Below, piece after piece: positions 54,503 through 61,807 of a stretch of 64,000 nucleotides of DNA. Source of the DNA: UBA1268 sp965662195 (lineage in GTDB: Bacteria; Planctomycetota; Planctomycetia; Pirellulales; UBA1268). Within the stretch, counting starts at the first letter, position 1; each line of letters opens with the position of its first letter. The translations under genes and the position numbers were made by a program. The notes under the pieces are model-generated. The model worked only from the letters and a program-made list of their open reading frames with translations. It did no database searches and was not told the DNA's origin. The stretch spans positions 83,363-147,362 of the forward strand of contig CBFIHA010000001.1 in assembly GCA_965662195.1 (NCBI GenBank), written 5' to 3'.

Positions 54503-54822
54503 CGGCGGCGGCTCCTGTTCTGCCACCCCGAGGGTGGCCGCTGCGGTCTCTCAATGCCCGAGGAAAAAGCCCTCCGTGGCCTTTTTCCACTTCGGCAACA
54601 CCCGAAACCGCCCGGGGCGTTCAGGGGTGCCGGTTGCCACATCCTGCGGCCGCGGACTTTTTCTTCCCGAGTCCGCAAACGAGGTGTCCGAGAACCGTAA
54701 TGAACCACCCCGGCCAGTTCCAGACCGCTTTTGACCGCGTGGTGACCCCAAACCCACTGGGACCGGTGGTGGCTGCGAGCGTCGGCTTGCCAGGAATGCC
54801 CCCGGGCTGTTGAAATGGAGTC
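54503..54822. other. Intergenic region with repeat copy C
   Basis: 320 bases between divergent genes for the LysM protein and the S41 protease. Repeat copy C fills 54561-54676; the remainder should contain both promoters but shows no clear box. Confidence 0.6.
54561..54676 (-). repeat. Multi-hairpin element, copy C
   Basis: On the minus strand: GCGGACT/AGTCCGC (seven pairs, where copy A has five different ones), a near-paired GCCGC-AGGAT-GTGGC, then a long interrupted stem closed by GGCAAC/GTTGCC around CCCGGGC, GCCGAAGTGG, and GGAAAAAG/CTTTTTCC. It lies in the leader of the LysM protein gene on the same strand. Confidence 0.75.
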
Positions 54823-56142
54823 ATGACGCGTCGCAACCTCCTGCTGATCTGCCTGGCCATCCCGACCTGCCTCCTCACCTGGGCTGCTCAGGACCGGTCT
54901 GGATTGGGACGGCGGTTTGCCCAGGTGGTGCGGCAGGTTGATCGTCGTTACATCGAACCGGTCGACTCGGGGCAGCTCTTCGACAAGGCAATGGACGGGC
55001 TGTTTGCAGCCCTCGACCCCGGTTCACGCTACCTCAATGCCGCCACCTATCTCGACCTGACAGACACCCTCAGCCAGCAAGCGGCGGGGGTTGGCGTCGA
55101 AATCGCGTTCACCGAATCGGCCAATGAGATCGTCGTCATTGCCCCAATTGTCGACGGCCCGGCCTGGCAGGCCGGGCTGGTCGCCGGTGATCGCATTCTT
55201 TCAATTGACGGCCAGCCAGTGGCCGGCCTGGGCCTGCGGCAGGTTGCCGAGAACCTGCGGGGGCCTGCAGGGACTGGTCTGAGCCTGGAGGTCAGCAGTC
55301 CAACCACGGGGCAGACACGCTCCCTCACCCTCACCCGACAGCCGCTCACGGTGGCCAGTATCCGGGGCGACCGACGCCGGGCCGACGGTCAGTGGGACTG
55401 GTGGCTGGAGGGTGAATCACGAATCGCGTTGATCCGGCTCACCCGGTTTGGAGAGCAGACCAGCGATGAGATCAGAGAGGTGCTGACGACGTTGCAGACC
55501 GCAACGGCACCCGCCGGACTGGTGCTTGATCTCCGGGGAAATCCGGGGGGGCTCCTTGAAGCTGCAGTGGCGGTCTGCGATCTGTTTCTCGATGCGGGAA
55601 CGATCGTCACCACAAACGACCGCCGGCAGCCGGCAGCCGAGCAGGCAAGGCAGGCCAGCCCGGGTGACCTGCTGGGTGGCGCCCCCCTCGTCGTGCTGAT
55701 CGACAACCTCAGTGCAAGTGCCGCTGAGATCGTCGCAGCCTGCCTGCAGGACCACGGCCGGGCAACCATCGTCGGCAGCCGTTCGTACGGGAAGGGTTCG
55801 GTCCAGACGCTGCTGCCGCTTGCCGGCGGTGAGACGGCGGTTCGGCTCACCACCGCTGAATACCGACGACCAGCCGGTGCCCCTATTGACCGTCCACCGG
55901 GGGCTGCGGCCAATCGCCCCTGGGGCGTCACTCCGAGTGCCGGTTACGAACTGACGCCGACCCGAAAACAGCTCGACGGCTGGCTGGCCTGGCGACATGA
56001 GCGTGACCAGCCCGCCGGGGTCAGGGCTGCTGCGGCCCACGCCACCGACCCGGCGGCAGCGTTGCCCCGTCACGCCGACCCGGTGCTGGCCCAAGGCCTG
56101 CGAGCCTTCAACACATCGGTGACGGCAGCAGCTTCCCGCTGA
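54823..56142 (+). CDS. S41 family C-terminal-processing protease
   Basis: 439-residue CtpA/Prc-like protease. Signal or anchor (LLLICLAIPTCLLTWAAQD), an N-terminal helical region (VVRQVDRRYIEPVDSGQLFD, MDGLFAALDPGSRYL), PDZ domain (about 90-180, IVDGPAWQAGLVAGDRIL), then the catalytic core. This has LVLDLRGNPGGLLEAAV, the nucleophile Ser in LIDNLSASAAEIVAA, and the Lys in GSRSYGKGSVQTLLPL. It cuts or trims envelope proteins; the target is unknown. Confidence 0.94.
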   Translation: MTRRNLLLICLAIPTCLLTWAAQDRSGLGRRFAQVVRQVDRRYIEPVDSGQLFDKAMDGLFAALDPGSRYLNAATYLDLTDTLSQQAAGVGVEIAFTESANEIVVIAPIVDGPAWQAGLVAGDRILSIDGQPVAGLGLRQVAENLRGPAGTGLSLEVSSPTTGQTRSLTLTRQPLTVASIRGDRRRADGQWDWWLEGESRIALIRLTRFGEQTSDEIREVLTTLQTATAPAGLVLDLRGNPGGLLEAAVAVCDLFLDAGTIVTTNDRRQPAAEQARQASPGDLLGGAPLVVLIDNLSASAAEIVAACLQDHGRATIVGSRSYGKGSVQTLLPLAGGETAVRLTTAEYRRPAGAPIDRPPGAAANRPWGVTPSAGYELTPTRKQLDGWLAWRHERDQPAGVRAAAAHATDPAAALPRHADPVLAQGLRAFNTSVTAAASR

Positions 56143-56149
56143 GACTGGC

Positions 56150-57556
56150 TCAACGGCATTGATCCGGTCCAATCCCGAGGGCAGCCAGAGCTGCCCGGGC
56201 TTCTGCAGCCAGGAAAAAGCTGCCGGCTACGCAGATCAGCCCGCGGCCTGCCGCCAGTTTCCGCGCCAGTCCAACTGCCTCGGCGGGCGATGATGCCAGC
56301 AGTGGCTCCTGCCAGCCGGCCTGCTCGGCGGCCTGCCGCAGGGCCACCAGTGTGGCGGCTCGCGGGTTTGTGGCATAACGTGTTAGCACGACCGCGGTGA
56401 ACAGGCGGCGCGACTCCCGCAGCATTTCGACAAGCTGTTTGTCGCCACTGGCGGCAAACACCAAAATCCGGCGACGGGGCAGCCGCCCGGTCGAGCCGAG
56501 CGTCTCGACGAGGGCCGCCATCGAGGAAGTGTTGTGAGCCGCGTCGAGCAGCACCGGCGGCTGTTCGGAAAGCCACTCGATCCGCGCTGGCAGCCGGGCC
56601 TGCCGCAGACCGCGGCGCATCGCCTGCACCGGAATGGTGAAGTCAGCCGCCGGCAATGCTCCCACCGCCATGATCGCGGCCGCCGCATTGATCGCCTGAT
56701 GCCAGCCGGGCATGGCGGTCGTGTAGCTGCCACGGGCATTGCCGGGTGGGCACTCGAGGGTGAATGCGGTGGTGCGGAAATCGGGAGGGGTCGCCGACCT
56801 GCCGAGCTGAAAATCCCGCTTTAGCACCTGCAGCGGTGCCGATAACCGGGCGGCTGTCCGGGCGACCACAGCCGCCGCCACGGGATCGGTCGCCACTGAT
56901 ATCACCGGGCAGCCGCGGCGGATGATCCCCGCCTTTTCGGTTGCAATTTTCTCGATGGTGTCGCCCAGGACGTCCATGTGATCGAGTCCGATGCAGGTGA
57001 TCACCGACACCACCGGCTGGCAGAGATTTGTGGCATCGAGCCGTCCCCCCAACCCTGTCTCGATCACCGCCAGATCGACCCGGCTCCGCGCAAAATGCGT
57101 GAAGGCGACGGCCGTCAGCACCTCAAACCAGGTCGGCCCCGGCTGGCTCCGCCGGGCTGCAAGGCGGTCAAGTCGCTCGACAGCCGGTATGACCAGGCGA
57201 AACGCGGCCAGCAGGTCGGCTGTCGAGATCGGCTTTCCCCCAATCGTGATTCGTTCCTCGAGCCGATCGACATGCGGCGAGAGGTAGCAACCCACCCGAT
57301 AGCCAGCGGCCCGAACCATGGCCGCCAGCATGGTGGCTGTCGACCCTTTCCCCTTCGTTCCGGCGAGATGGGCGGCCCGAAACTGCCCCTGCGGATTGCC
57401 AATGGCCCGCAGCAGACTCCGCATCCGCGACAGCGTGAACCCACCGGCCCGCAAGGCACCCGCCGGAGCCCGTTCGAAGTTCGATCGCTTATCCAGCCAC
57501 TGAACCGCCCGCAGCCGAGTCAGGGGCCGGATGCCGTCAGGTCTTTGTTTAGCCAC
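56150..57556 (-). CDS. folC: Folylpolyglutamate / dihydrofolate synthase
   Basis: Mur-ligase-family enzyme adding glutamate to folates and making dihydrofolate. Seen: P-loop HLAGTKGKGSTATMLAAMV, CYLSPHVDRLEERITI, VIETGLGGRLDATNLC, ITCIGLDHMDVLGDTIEKIA, EKAGIIRRGCPVIS, LLDAAHNTSSMAAL. 468 aa, typical. Its 3' end lies seven bases from the convergent protease gene. Confidence 0.95.
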   Translation of the reverse strand: MAKQRPDGIRPLTRLRAVQWLDKRSNFERAPAGALRAGGFTLSRMRSLLRAIGNPQGQFRAAHLAGTKGKGSTATMLAAMVRAAGYRVGCYLSPHVDRLEERITIGGKPISTADLLAAFRLVIPAVERLDRLAARRSQPGPTWFEVLTAVAFTHFARSRVDLAVIETGLGGRLDATNLCQPVVSVITCIGLDHMDVLGDTIEKIATEKAGIIRRGCPVISVATDPVAAAVVARTAARLSAPLQVLKRDFQLGRSATPPDFRTTAFTLECPPGNARGSYTTAMPGWHQAINAAAAIMAVGALPAADFTIPVQAMRRGLRQARLPARIEWLSEQPPVLLDAAHNTSSMAALVETLGSTGRLPRRRILVFAASGDKQLVEMLRESRRLFTAVVLTRYATNPRAATLVALRQAAEQAGWQEPLLASSPAEAVGLARKLAAGRGLICVAGSFFLAAEARAALAALGIGPDQCR

Positions 57557-57721
57557 AGCGAAGTCTCGTGAAGGCGGGGGGATTGGAGAGGGTGGATCTG
57601 GTGGCGGAAGACGTTATCTCCCCTCCGCTGGGACAACACCAAACCGGAATTGATTTTTTCCTCAGTTTTTCTGACCCTCCGCCGCCGACTTGTCCATGCC
57701 CTGTGCCCAGGTTCGCCGCTG

Positions 57722-58879
57722 ATGCCACTGCCACCGCGTCAATCTTCCACACCGGTTACCGGTCCGGCCGCACCCCGAGGCCGGCTGCTCCGGCTGCTGG
57801 CGGCAACGCTGGTGGTGTTCGGGGGGGGCTGGCCGGGGGCCGCCGCCGTTGCGGCCGAACCCGGCAGCGGTGCCGCCGATCTCACCGGCAGCCTCGCACC
57901 GCCCCTCTACATTCCCCAGCCGCAAGCCGATCAGACCATCATCATTGATATGGCCGATAGCCCGCTCGATCCGGCGGCCGATCCCTGGTGCCAGCGGTAC
58001 GGCGGCAGTTCGTCCTGCATCGCCCCGGCCCGGCTGCCCTGCTGGCCCCGCTGGTTCGCCAGCGCAACCGGCCTGGTCATGACGCGGAGCCTGCCCAGCG
58101 GTGGCAGTTCGACCGGTCCCGGCGGCCTCGCAGTTTCAACCCGATCAGCCGACGCCAGTTGGCCCGGCGGAGTCGACCTGCGGGTGGGCCGTTGGTTCGG
58201 TGAAGAGCAGCGGCAGGCGGTCGAACTGATTTACTGGGGGGTCTACAACATCGGCTCAACCGCCCCGCAGCAGACCGGCTCGGCGAGTGGTGCCTTGACC
58301 CGATCCGATCTGGTCAATGACGTGGAGGTCAACTGGCTTTATTCGCTTGGTGATCGGCCCGAATTCCATTCCAGTGACCGTCGGGTCAACTGGATGTGGC
58401 TGGCGGGTTTCCGATTTTTCCAGCTTGAGGATGACCTGACGCTGATCGCCGTCCCTGGTGACATCGACTTTGACGTCACCACGAACAACAACCTCTTCGG
58501 TGGACAGCTGGGGGGACGATTCGACTGGTCCTTCGCCCCGCGACTCCGATTTGCAGTGGTGCCGAAGTTTCTGCTGGCCGGCAACGCCATCAGCAATCTG
58601 GCGACCAGTTCAACCAGTGGTATCGAGACAGCCGATGTCCGCTCGACTCTGGGCGTCTTCTCGTGGCTGGGTTCGGTCGACACCTCGATTGCCTGGGATG
58701 TCAGTGACCGATGGAGCCTCTGGATCGGCTACCGGGTGGTCGGCGTCGGTAACATCGCCCAAGCCGATGAGCAGTGGCCGGCGGTCATCCCGCCCTCAGC
58801 CGCCAGCCTTGAGGGGGTCACCGCCGGCTCCGATTCAATCATCCACGGTGGATTCGCAGGGTTTGAGAGCCGTTACTGA
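57722..58879 (+). CDS. BBP7-like outer-membrane beta-barrel protein
   Basis: 385 residues: signal (LLRLLAATLVVFGGG, then AAAVAA), a leader with a Cys pair (WCQRYGGSSSCI), then barrel-like strands. The parts WFASATGLVMTRSLPSG, VDLRVGRWFGEEQRQAVELIYW, VNWMWLAGFRFFQLEDDLTLI, and FGGQLGGRFDWSF match the BBP7 group typical of Planctomycetota. It ends in YGFAGFESRY-like aromatic closure (FAGFESRY). ATG 57722 preferred over TTG 57650. Confidence 0.83.
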   Translation: MPLPPRQSSTPVTGPAAPRGRLLRLLAATLVVFGGGWPGAAAVAAEPGSGAADLTGSLAPPLYIPQPQADQTIIIDMADSPLDPAADPWCQRYGGSSSCIAPARLPCWPRWFASATGLVMTRSLPSGGSSTGPGGLAVSTRSADASWPGGVDLRVGRWFGEEQRQAVELIYWGVYNIGSTAPQQTGSASGALTRSDLVNDVEVNWLYSLGDRPEFHSSDRRVNWMWLAGFRFFQLEDDLTLIAVPGDIDFDVTTNNNLFGGQLGGRFDWSFAPRLRFAVVPKFLLAGNAISNLATSSTSGIETADVRSTLGVFSWLGSVDTSIAWDVSDRWSLWIGYRVVGVGNIAQADEQWPAVIPPSAASLEGVTAGSDSIIHGGFAGFESRY

Positions 58880-58883
58880 ACGG

Positions 58884-59873
58884 TCACCGGTAATCGTCGT
58901 GGCAGGTGGCGCACGACTGGGTGACCGCCTTGGCTGCCTGTCCAGCGGTCTCGTAGTCGGCCTGCTGCACTGCCTTCCTCAGGGTCACCGCCTCTCGCTG
59001 CATCGTGGCGGCGTACTCGCGGTAGGTGTCGTCCTCCCAGTCGGTGAAGGCTTCCTGGACAATCAGCGCGGCGAACACGGCGATGATTTCAGCCTCGTGG
59101 AGGAGCTTTTCAGGTGCGTCTGCAAAGGCCTCCGCCGATGCCGTCGCCTGCTTGAGCATGCCGTCTGCCGCCTTCAGGCGCCGCATCAGAACAGCCCGGT
59201 CACAGAGCTGGCTCCATTGGAATGGCTGCTGCCCGTCCGGGTCAGCAGCGACTGTCTCGCCGAGGATCAGCGCGGCCAGATCCTCGGCCCGGGCATGCGC
59301 CTCGGAGTAGGCCTCGCCGCCGTCACGGTTGACGTGCCTGGCCACCCGGGCAAACCGATCACGAAGTCCGGTGGCAGCGGCCCGCCAACTGGTACGAATG
59401 TCGTTCGGCTTGTCGTACGCGGCCATCAGCCCAAAAACGACCGCAACGAGCTGAAAGCGATCGAGGGCAGCGGCGAGATTGCTGTTGAATGCGGTCTGGC
59501 TGTCGGTGGCCTGCTGCAATGGTGGCAGGGAAAGCTTGACCTCGTCGGCAAGGGTTGCCCCGGAAATCAGTGCCGACCAGGGCTGTTTGCCCTCGGCTCC
59601 CGTCGGCGTGACCGCCGCCGTTACCCGCAGTTTGACTGAAAAATCTGGCCGGGATCCCTCCAGTAGCCGGAAGGCATCGGGTTCGATGATGGTGCTGGCC
59701 GGTAGCTGCTCAGCAGCCGGTGCCGGCTGCCGGCGGGCCGCCCCCCCGCTGCCCAGGCCGATCACCTGGCCGGATGCGTCATCCCCCAACGGCGGAGTAG
59801 TGATCACCGCCGTAAGCACAACCCAGCGCAGGGGTCGCCATCCCTGCTGACCCGATCGCCCCATCCAGCTCAT
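58884..59873 (-). CDS. Exported cytochrome c with C-terminal heme site
   Basis: 329-residue exported protein whose only heme motif, CATCH, stands eight residues from the C-terminus (SCATCHDDYR), as in cytochrome c-prime-type four-helix proteins. Signal: RWVVLTAVITTPP. The body is helical (VARHVNRDGGEAYSEAHARA, KLLHEAEIIAVFAALIVQEA). The partner and pathway are unknown. ATG 59873 follows AAAGGGTGGCG; the frame to 60017 is longer than needed. Convergent with the BBP7 gene. Confidence 0.82.
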   Translation of the reverse strand: MSWMGRSGQQGWRPLRWVVLTAVITTPPLGDDASGQVIGLGSGGAARRQPAPAAEQLPASTIIEPDAFRLLEGSRPDFSVKLRVTAAVTPTGAEGKQPWSALISGATLADEVKLSLPPLQQATDSQTAFNSNLAAALDRFQLVAVVFGLMAAYDKPNDIRTSWRAAATGLRDRFARVARHVNRDGGEAYSEAHARAEDLAALILGETVAADPDGQQPFQWSQLCDRAVLMRRLKAADGMLKQATASAEAFADAPEKLLHEAEIIAVFAALIVQEAFTDWEDDTYREYAATMQREAVTLRKAVQQADYETAGQAAKAVTQSCATCHDDYR

Positions 59874-60057
59874 CTTCGCCACCCTTTCATGCTGGCTGTC
59901 CGTCCGCCACCGGCTGATTTCGGCCTTGACCCTCAAACGCGGCTCCGCGACCATCCTTGGCCGTAGGGCTGGAACGAGCACTGGAACGAGCGGTTGCTTC
60001 GCTCCTGGCCGACCCACGACCGACGCCGACTATCACACACATCTGGAGCCTAACGGG

Positions 60058-60732
60058 ATGCAGTCAGTGACTCAAACCGGTTCAGTTCGCCTCGCCGAGG
60101 GCGAGCCACGGCGCAGGCTTCTGCGGGCGGTTTCGGTGTGGCTCGTTTCCTTCGTTGCTGGCTGTTGCCTGCTGGGGCTCACCAGTCAGTCGGGGTGCTC
60201 TGCCGGTGGCGCCGAGCCAGCTTCGACGGTGAATCTTGAGCCTGCCAAAGCGGTTGTCGTAACGTTTCTCCAGGCGATCAAACGGGGAGATGAACAGGCA
60301 GCGCTGGCAATGTTGACCGATGTGGCTCGCGTCAAGACCCAGGAACTCGGCCTTTCAGTCGCCCCCCCGGTCAAGGATACCGCCACCTACCGCATTGGTG
60401 GCTGTGAGGCTGTCGGCGATGCCGATGACATCGTACACGTCGCCACGACCTGGACCGACACCGACGAAGACGGATTCACCTCCACCGATAACGTGATCTG
60501 GGTCTGCCGGCTCGATCCCGAGGGGTGGCGGGTGGTGGGTATGGCGATGCGAATCTTTTCTGACCTGCCTCCGCTCCTGCTCGATTTCGAGGACCCCGAA
60601 GACATGCTTGCCAAGCAACAGCTCGTTGCTGATGAGATCACCCGGCGGGCCAAGCTGGCGGCGCAGCAGCCGACGGGAACGCCGCCGGCGGCCCGCACCG
60701 CCGGTGGTGCGGGCGTAAAGGTCGTCGAATAG
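60058..60732 (+). CDS. Exported protein with NTF2-like fold (DUF4878-like)
   Basis: 224 residues. N-terminal hydrophobic segment (SVWLVSFVAGCCLLGLTSQ) with possible lipobox cysteines (FVAGCC, SQSGC). The domain about 55-180 begins AKAVVVTFLQAIKRGDEQAAL, a typical NTF2-like/DUF4878 opening, and ends in WRVVGMAMRI. The C-terminus is charged and low complexity. Function unknown. ATG 60058 with ACGGG upstream. Confidence 0.75.
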   Translation: MQSVTQTGSVRLAEGEPRRRLLRAVSVWLVSFVAGCCLLGLTSQSGCSAGGAEPASTVNLEPAKAVVVTFLQAIKRGDEQAALAMLTDVARVKTQELGLSVAPPVKDTATYRIGGCEAVGDADDIVHVATTWTDTDEDGFTSTDNVIWVCRLDPEGWRVVGMAMRIFSDLPPLLLDFEDPEDMLAKQQLVADEITRRAKLAAQQPTGTPPAARTAGGAGVKVVE

Positions 60733-60772
60733 CGGCGGCTCGGGTTCCCACTCTTCCAGCCCGGGTGGGCAA

Positions 60773-60823
60773 TTCTGCCGATCCCAACCGAGGGTTTTTG
60801 GATCTTTCGGCAGAAAAACCTCG
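60773..60823 (+). terminator. Two mutually exclusive stems
   Basis: TTCTGCCGA (60773-60781) pairs with TCGGCAGAA (60807-60815). CGAGG-TTTTT (60789-60799, one bulge) pairs with AAAAACCTCG (60814-60823). They overlap and cannot both form fully. They could be the terminator of the preceding gene or a switch. Faint likeness to the multi-hairpin family on the minus strand (CCCTCGG loop, GCCCACC). Confidence 0.45.
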
Positions 60824-60895
60824 TTTGTAGGGTTTTTCCTGGCCAAAAGCCGACCGCACCCGATCGTCATAGACCTCCCATTCCCCCGAGATTGC

Positions 60896-60923
60896 TTGAC
60901 AGTCACATTTTGACGGTTAGCCT
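60896..60923 (+). promoter_or_regulatory. Candidate sigma-70 promoter
   Basis: A perfect TTGACA (60896-60901) with a TAGCCT (60918-60923) 16 bases on. Reasonable -35 and weak -10. It would start the transcript of the His/Cys-rich protein about 195 bases ahead of its ATG. Confidence 0.45.
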
Positions 60924-61126
60924 CTTGGGCGATGAGGCGACCGAAAGCCTGGACCGACCTGCAGCACCTGCAGGGGGGTGCCACGGGTTGTTCCGACAGG
61001 TCACGGGAAGGCTCATCTGGTTCTCGGTTGCTGTGGTTCGGTGGCCGTCCCGGATCTCTCCAGCATGTTGACGGTCACCTGAAACGCACAACCAGTTGCT
61101 TGTGCATTCAAACTTCGGAGGAAGAA

Positions 61127-61489
61127 ATGAAGCGTTTTCTCGGAATTTCGTTCGCGGCGTTCATCGCCCTGATCGTTTTTGCTCTGGTCGGTGGTGACAC
61201 AGCCGCCGTCGCCGGCCTGCGTCACGGCTGCCATGGCCGTCGTTGCCACGGTCGTCGTTGCCATGGTCTGCTCCATCGTCGTCACAAAAAGTGCCACGGC
61301 GAAGAGGCCGTCAGCTGCGATTCATGCGGCGAGGCCTCGGCCTGCAGTGGTTGCACCGGCTGTGCTGGTGGTGACTGCGGTGGCGAGTCGGTGATTGTGG
61401 AAGAGGCCGCTCCGGCCGAAGCCGCCCCGACTGAAGCTGCTCCGACCAAGGCTGCTCCGGAAGCCCCGGCTGCTCCGGCCAAGACCTGA
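61127..61489 (+). CDS. Small secreted His/Cys-rich protein
   Basis: 120 residues. Signal peptide (FLGISFAAFIALIVFALVGG). The mature start has a repeated GLRHGCHGRRCHGRRCHG run and HKKCHGEE, then SCDSCGEASACSGCTGCAGG, and finally an acidic Ala/Pro/Glu tail with EAAPT repeats. Dense His and Cys pairs suggest metal binding or disulfide crosslinks in the envelope; the Arg/His-rich part would be strongly basic. ATG 61127 has an excellent CGGAGGAAGAA site. A strong terminator follows, so it is probably a well-expressed single gene. Confidence 0.82.
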   Translation: MKRFLGISFAAFIALIVFALVGGDTAAVAGLRHGCHGRRCHGRRCHGLLHRRHKKCHGEEAVSCDSCGEASACSGCTGCAGGDCGGESVIVEEAAPAEAAPTEAAPTKAAPEAPAAPAKT

Positions 61490-61556
61490 GTCTTGACCCG
61501 ATGAATTGGACCGGTCGATTGAGTCTGCCCTGAGACCATCGCCCGCACTGGAAAGA

Positions 61557-61592
61557 CCGGATCCCGCCACCGGCGGGATCCGGTTCTTTTTT
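61557..61592 (+). terminator. Strong intrinsic terminator
   Basis: CCGGATCCCGCC-ACC-GGCGGGATCCGG, a perfect 12-pair stem, followed by TTCTTTTTT. This is the clearest rho-independent terminator in the window, 68 bases after the His/Cys-rich gene. Confidence 0.92.
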
Positions 61593-61639
61593 GCGCCCCA
61601 TCACCGGAGCCTGCGAGGGCAGACTCCAGCCAGGGCCTG

Positions 61640-61807
61640 CTTGGCTCTGTCTGAAAACCCAATACCTGGGCTTCGAGCGGCTCGTTTGCCCTCTGACCGC
61701 GTCCGGCTCCATTGCCAGATCTGCAAATCTGGCTGCTTTGCGGTCCTTGCCAAAGACCAAAGCAGCTCGCTCTCGGGCCAACGGTAGCCCTATCAGACAG
61801 AACCTAG
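61640..61807 (-). mobile_element. MITE-like element, copy 2
   Basis: Second copy of the element at 30568-30734, in inverted orientation. Ends GGCTCTGTCTGAAAA (plus strand, from 61643) and its inverted partner up to CTAG at 61804-61807. The other flank reads CTTG instead of CTAG, probably a later mutation. As at copy 1, the CTAG holds the TAG stop of the adjoining gene, preceded by GAC, and the element has the same orientation relative to that gene. Confidence 0.75.

Larger units (their letters stand above)
60733..61126. other. Intergenic region with alternative hairpins and promoter
   Basis: 394 bases before the His/Cys-rich protein. It holds two interleaved stems (60773-60823), a TTGACA promoter candidate (60896-60923) and a roughly 200-base leader. 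No gene is visible. Confidence 0.65.
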
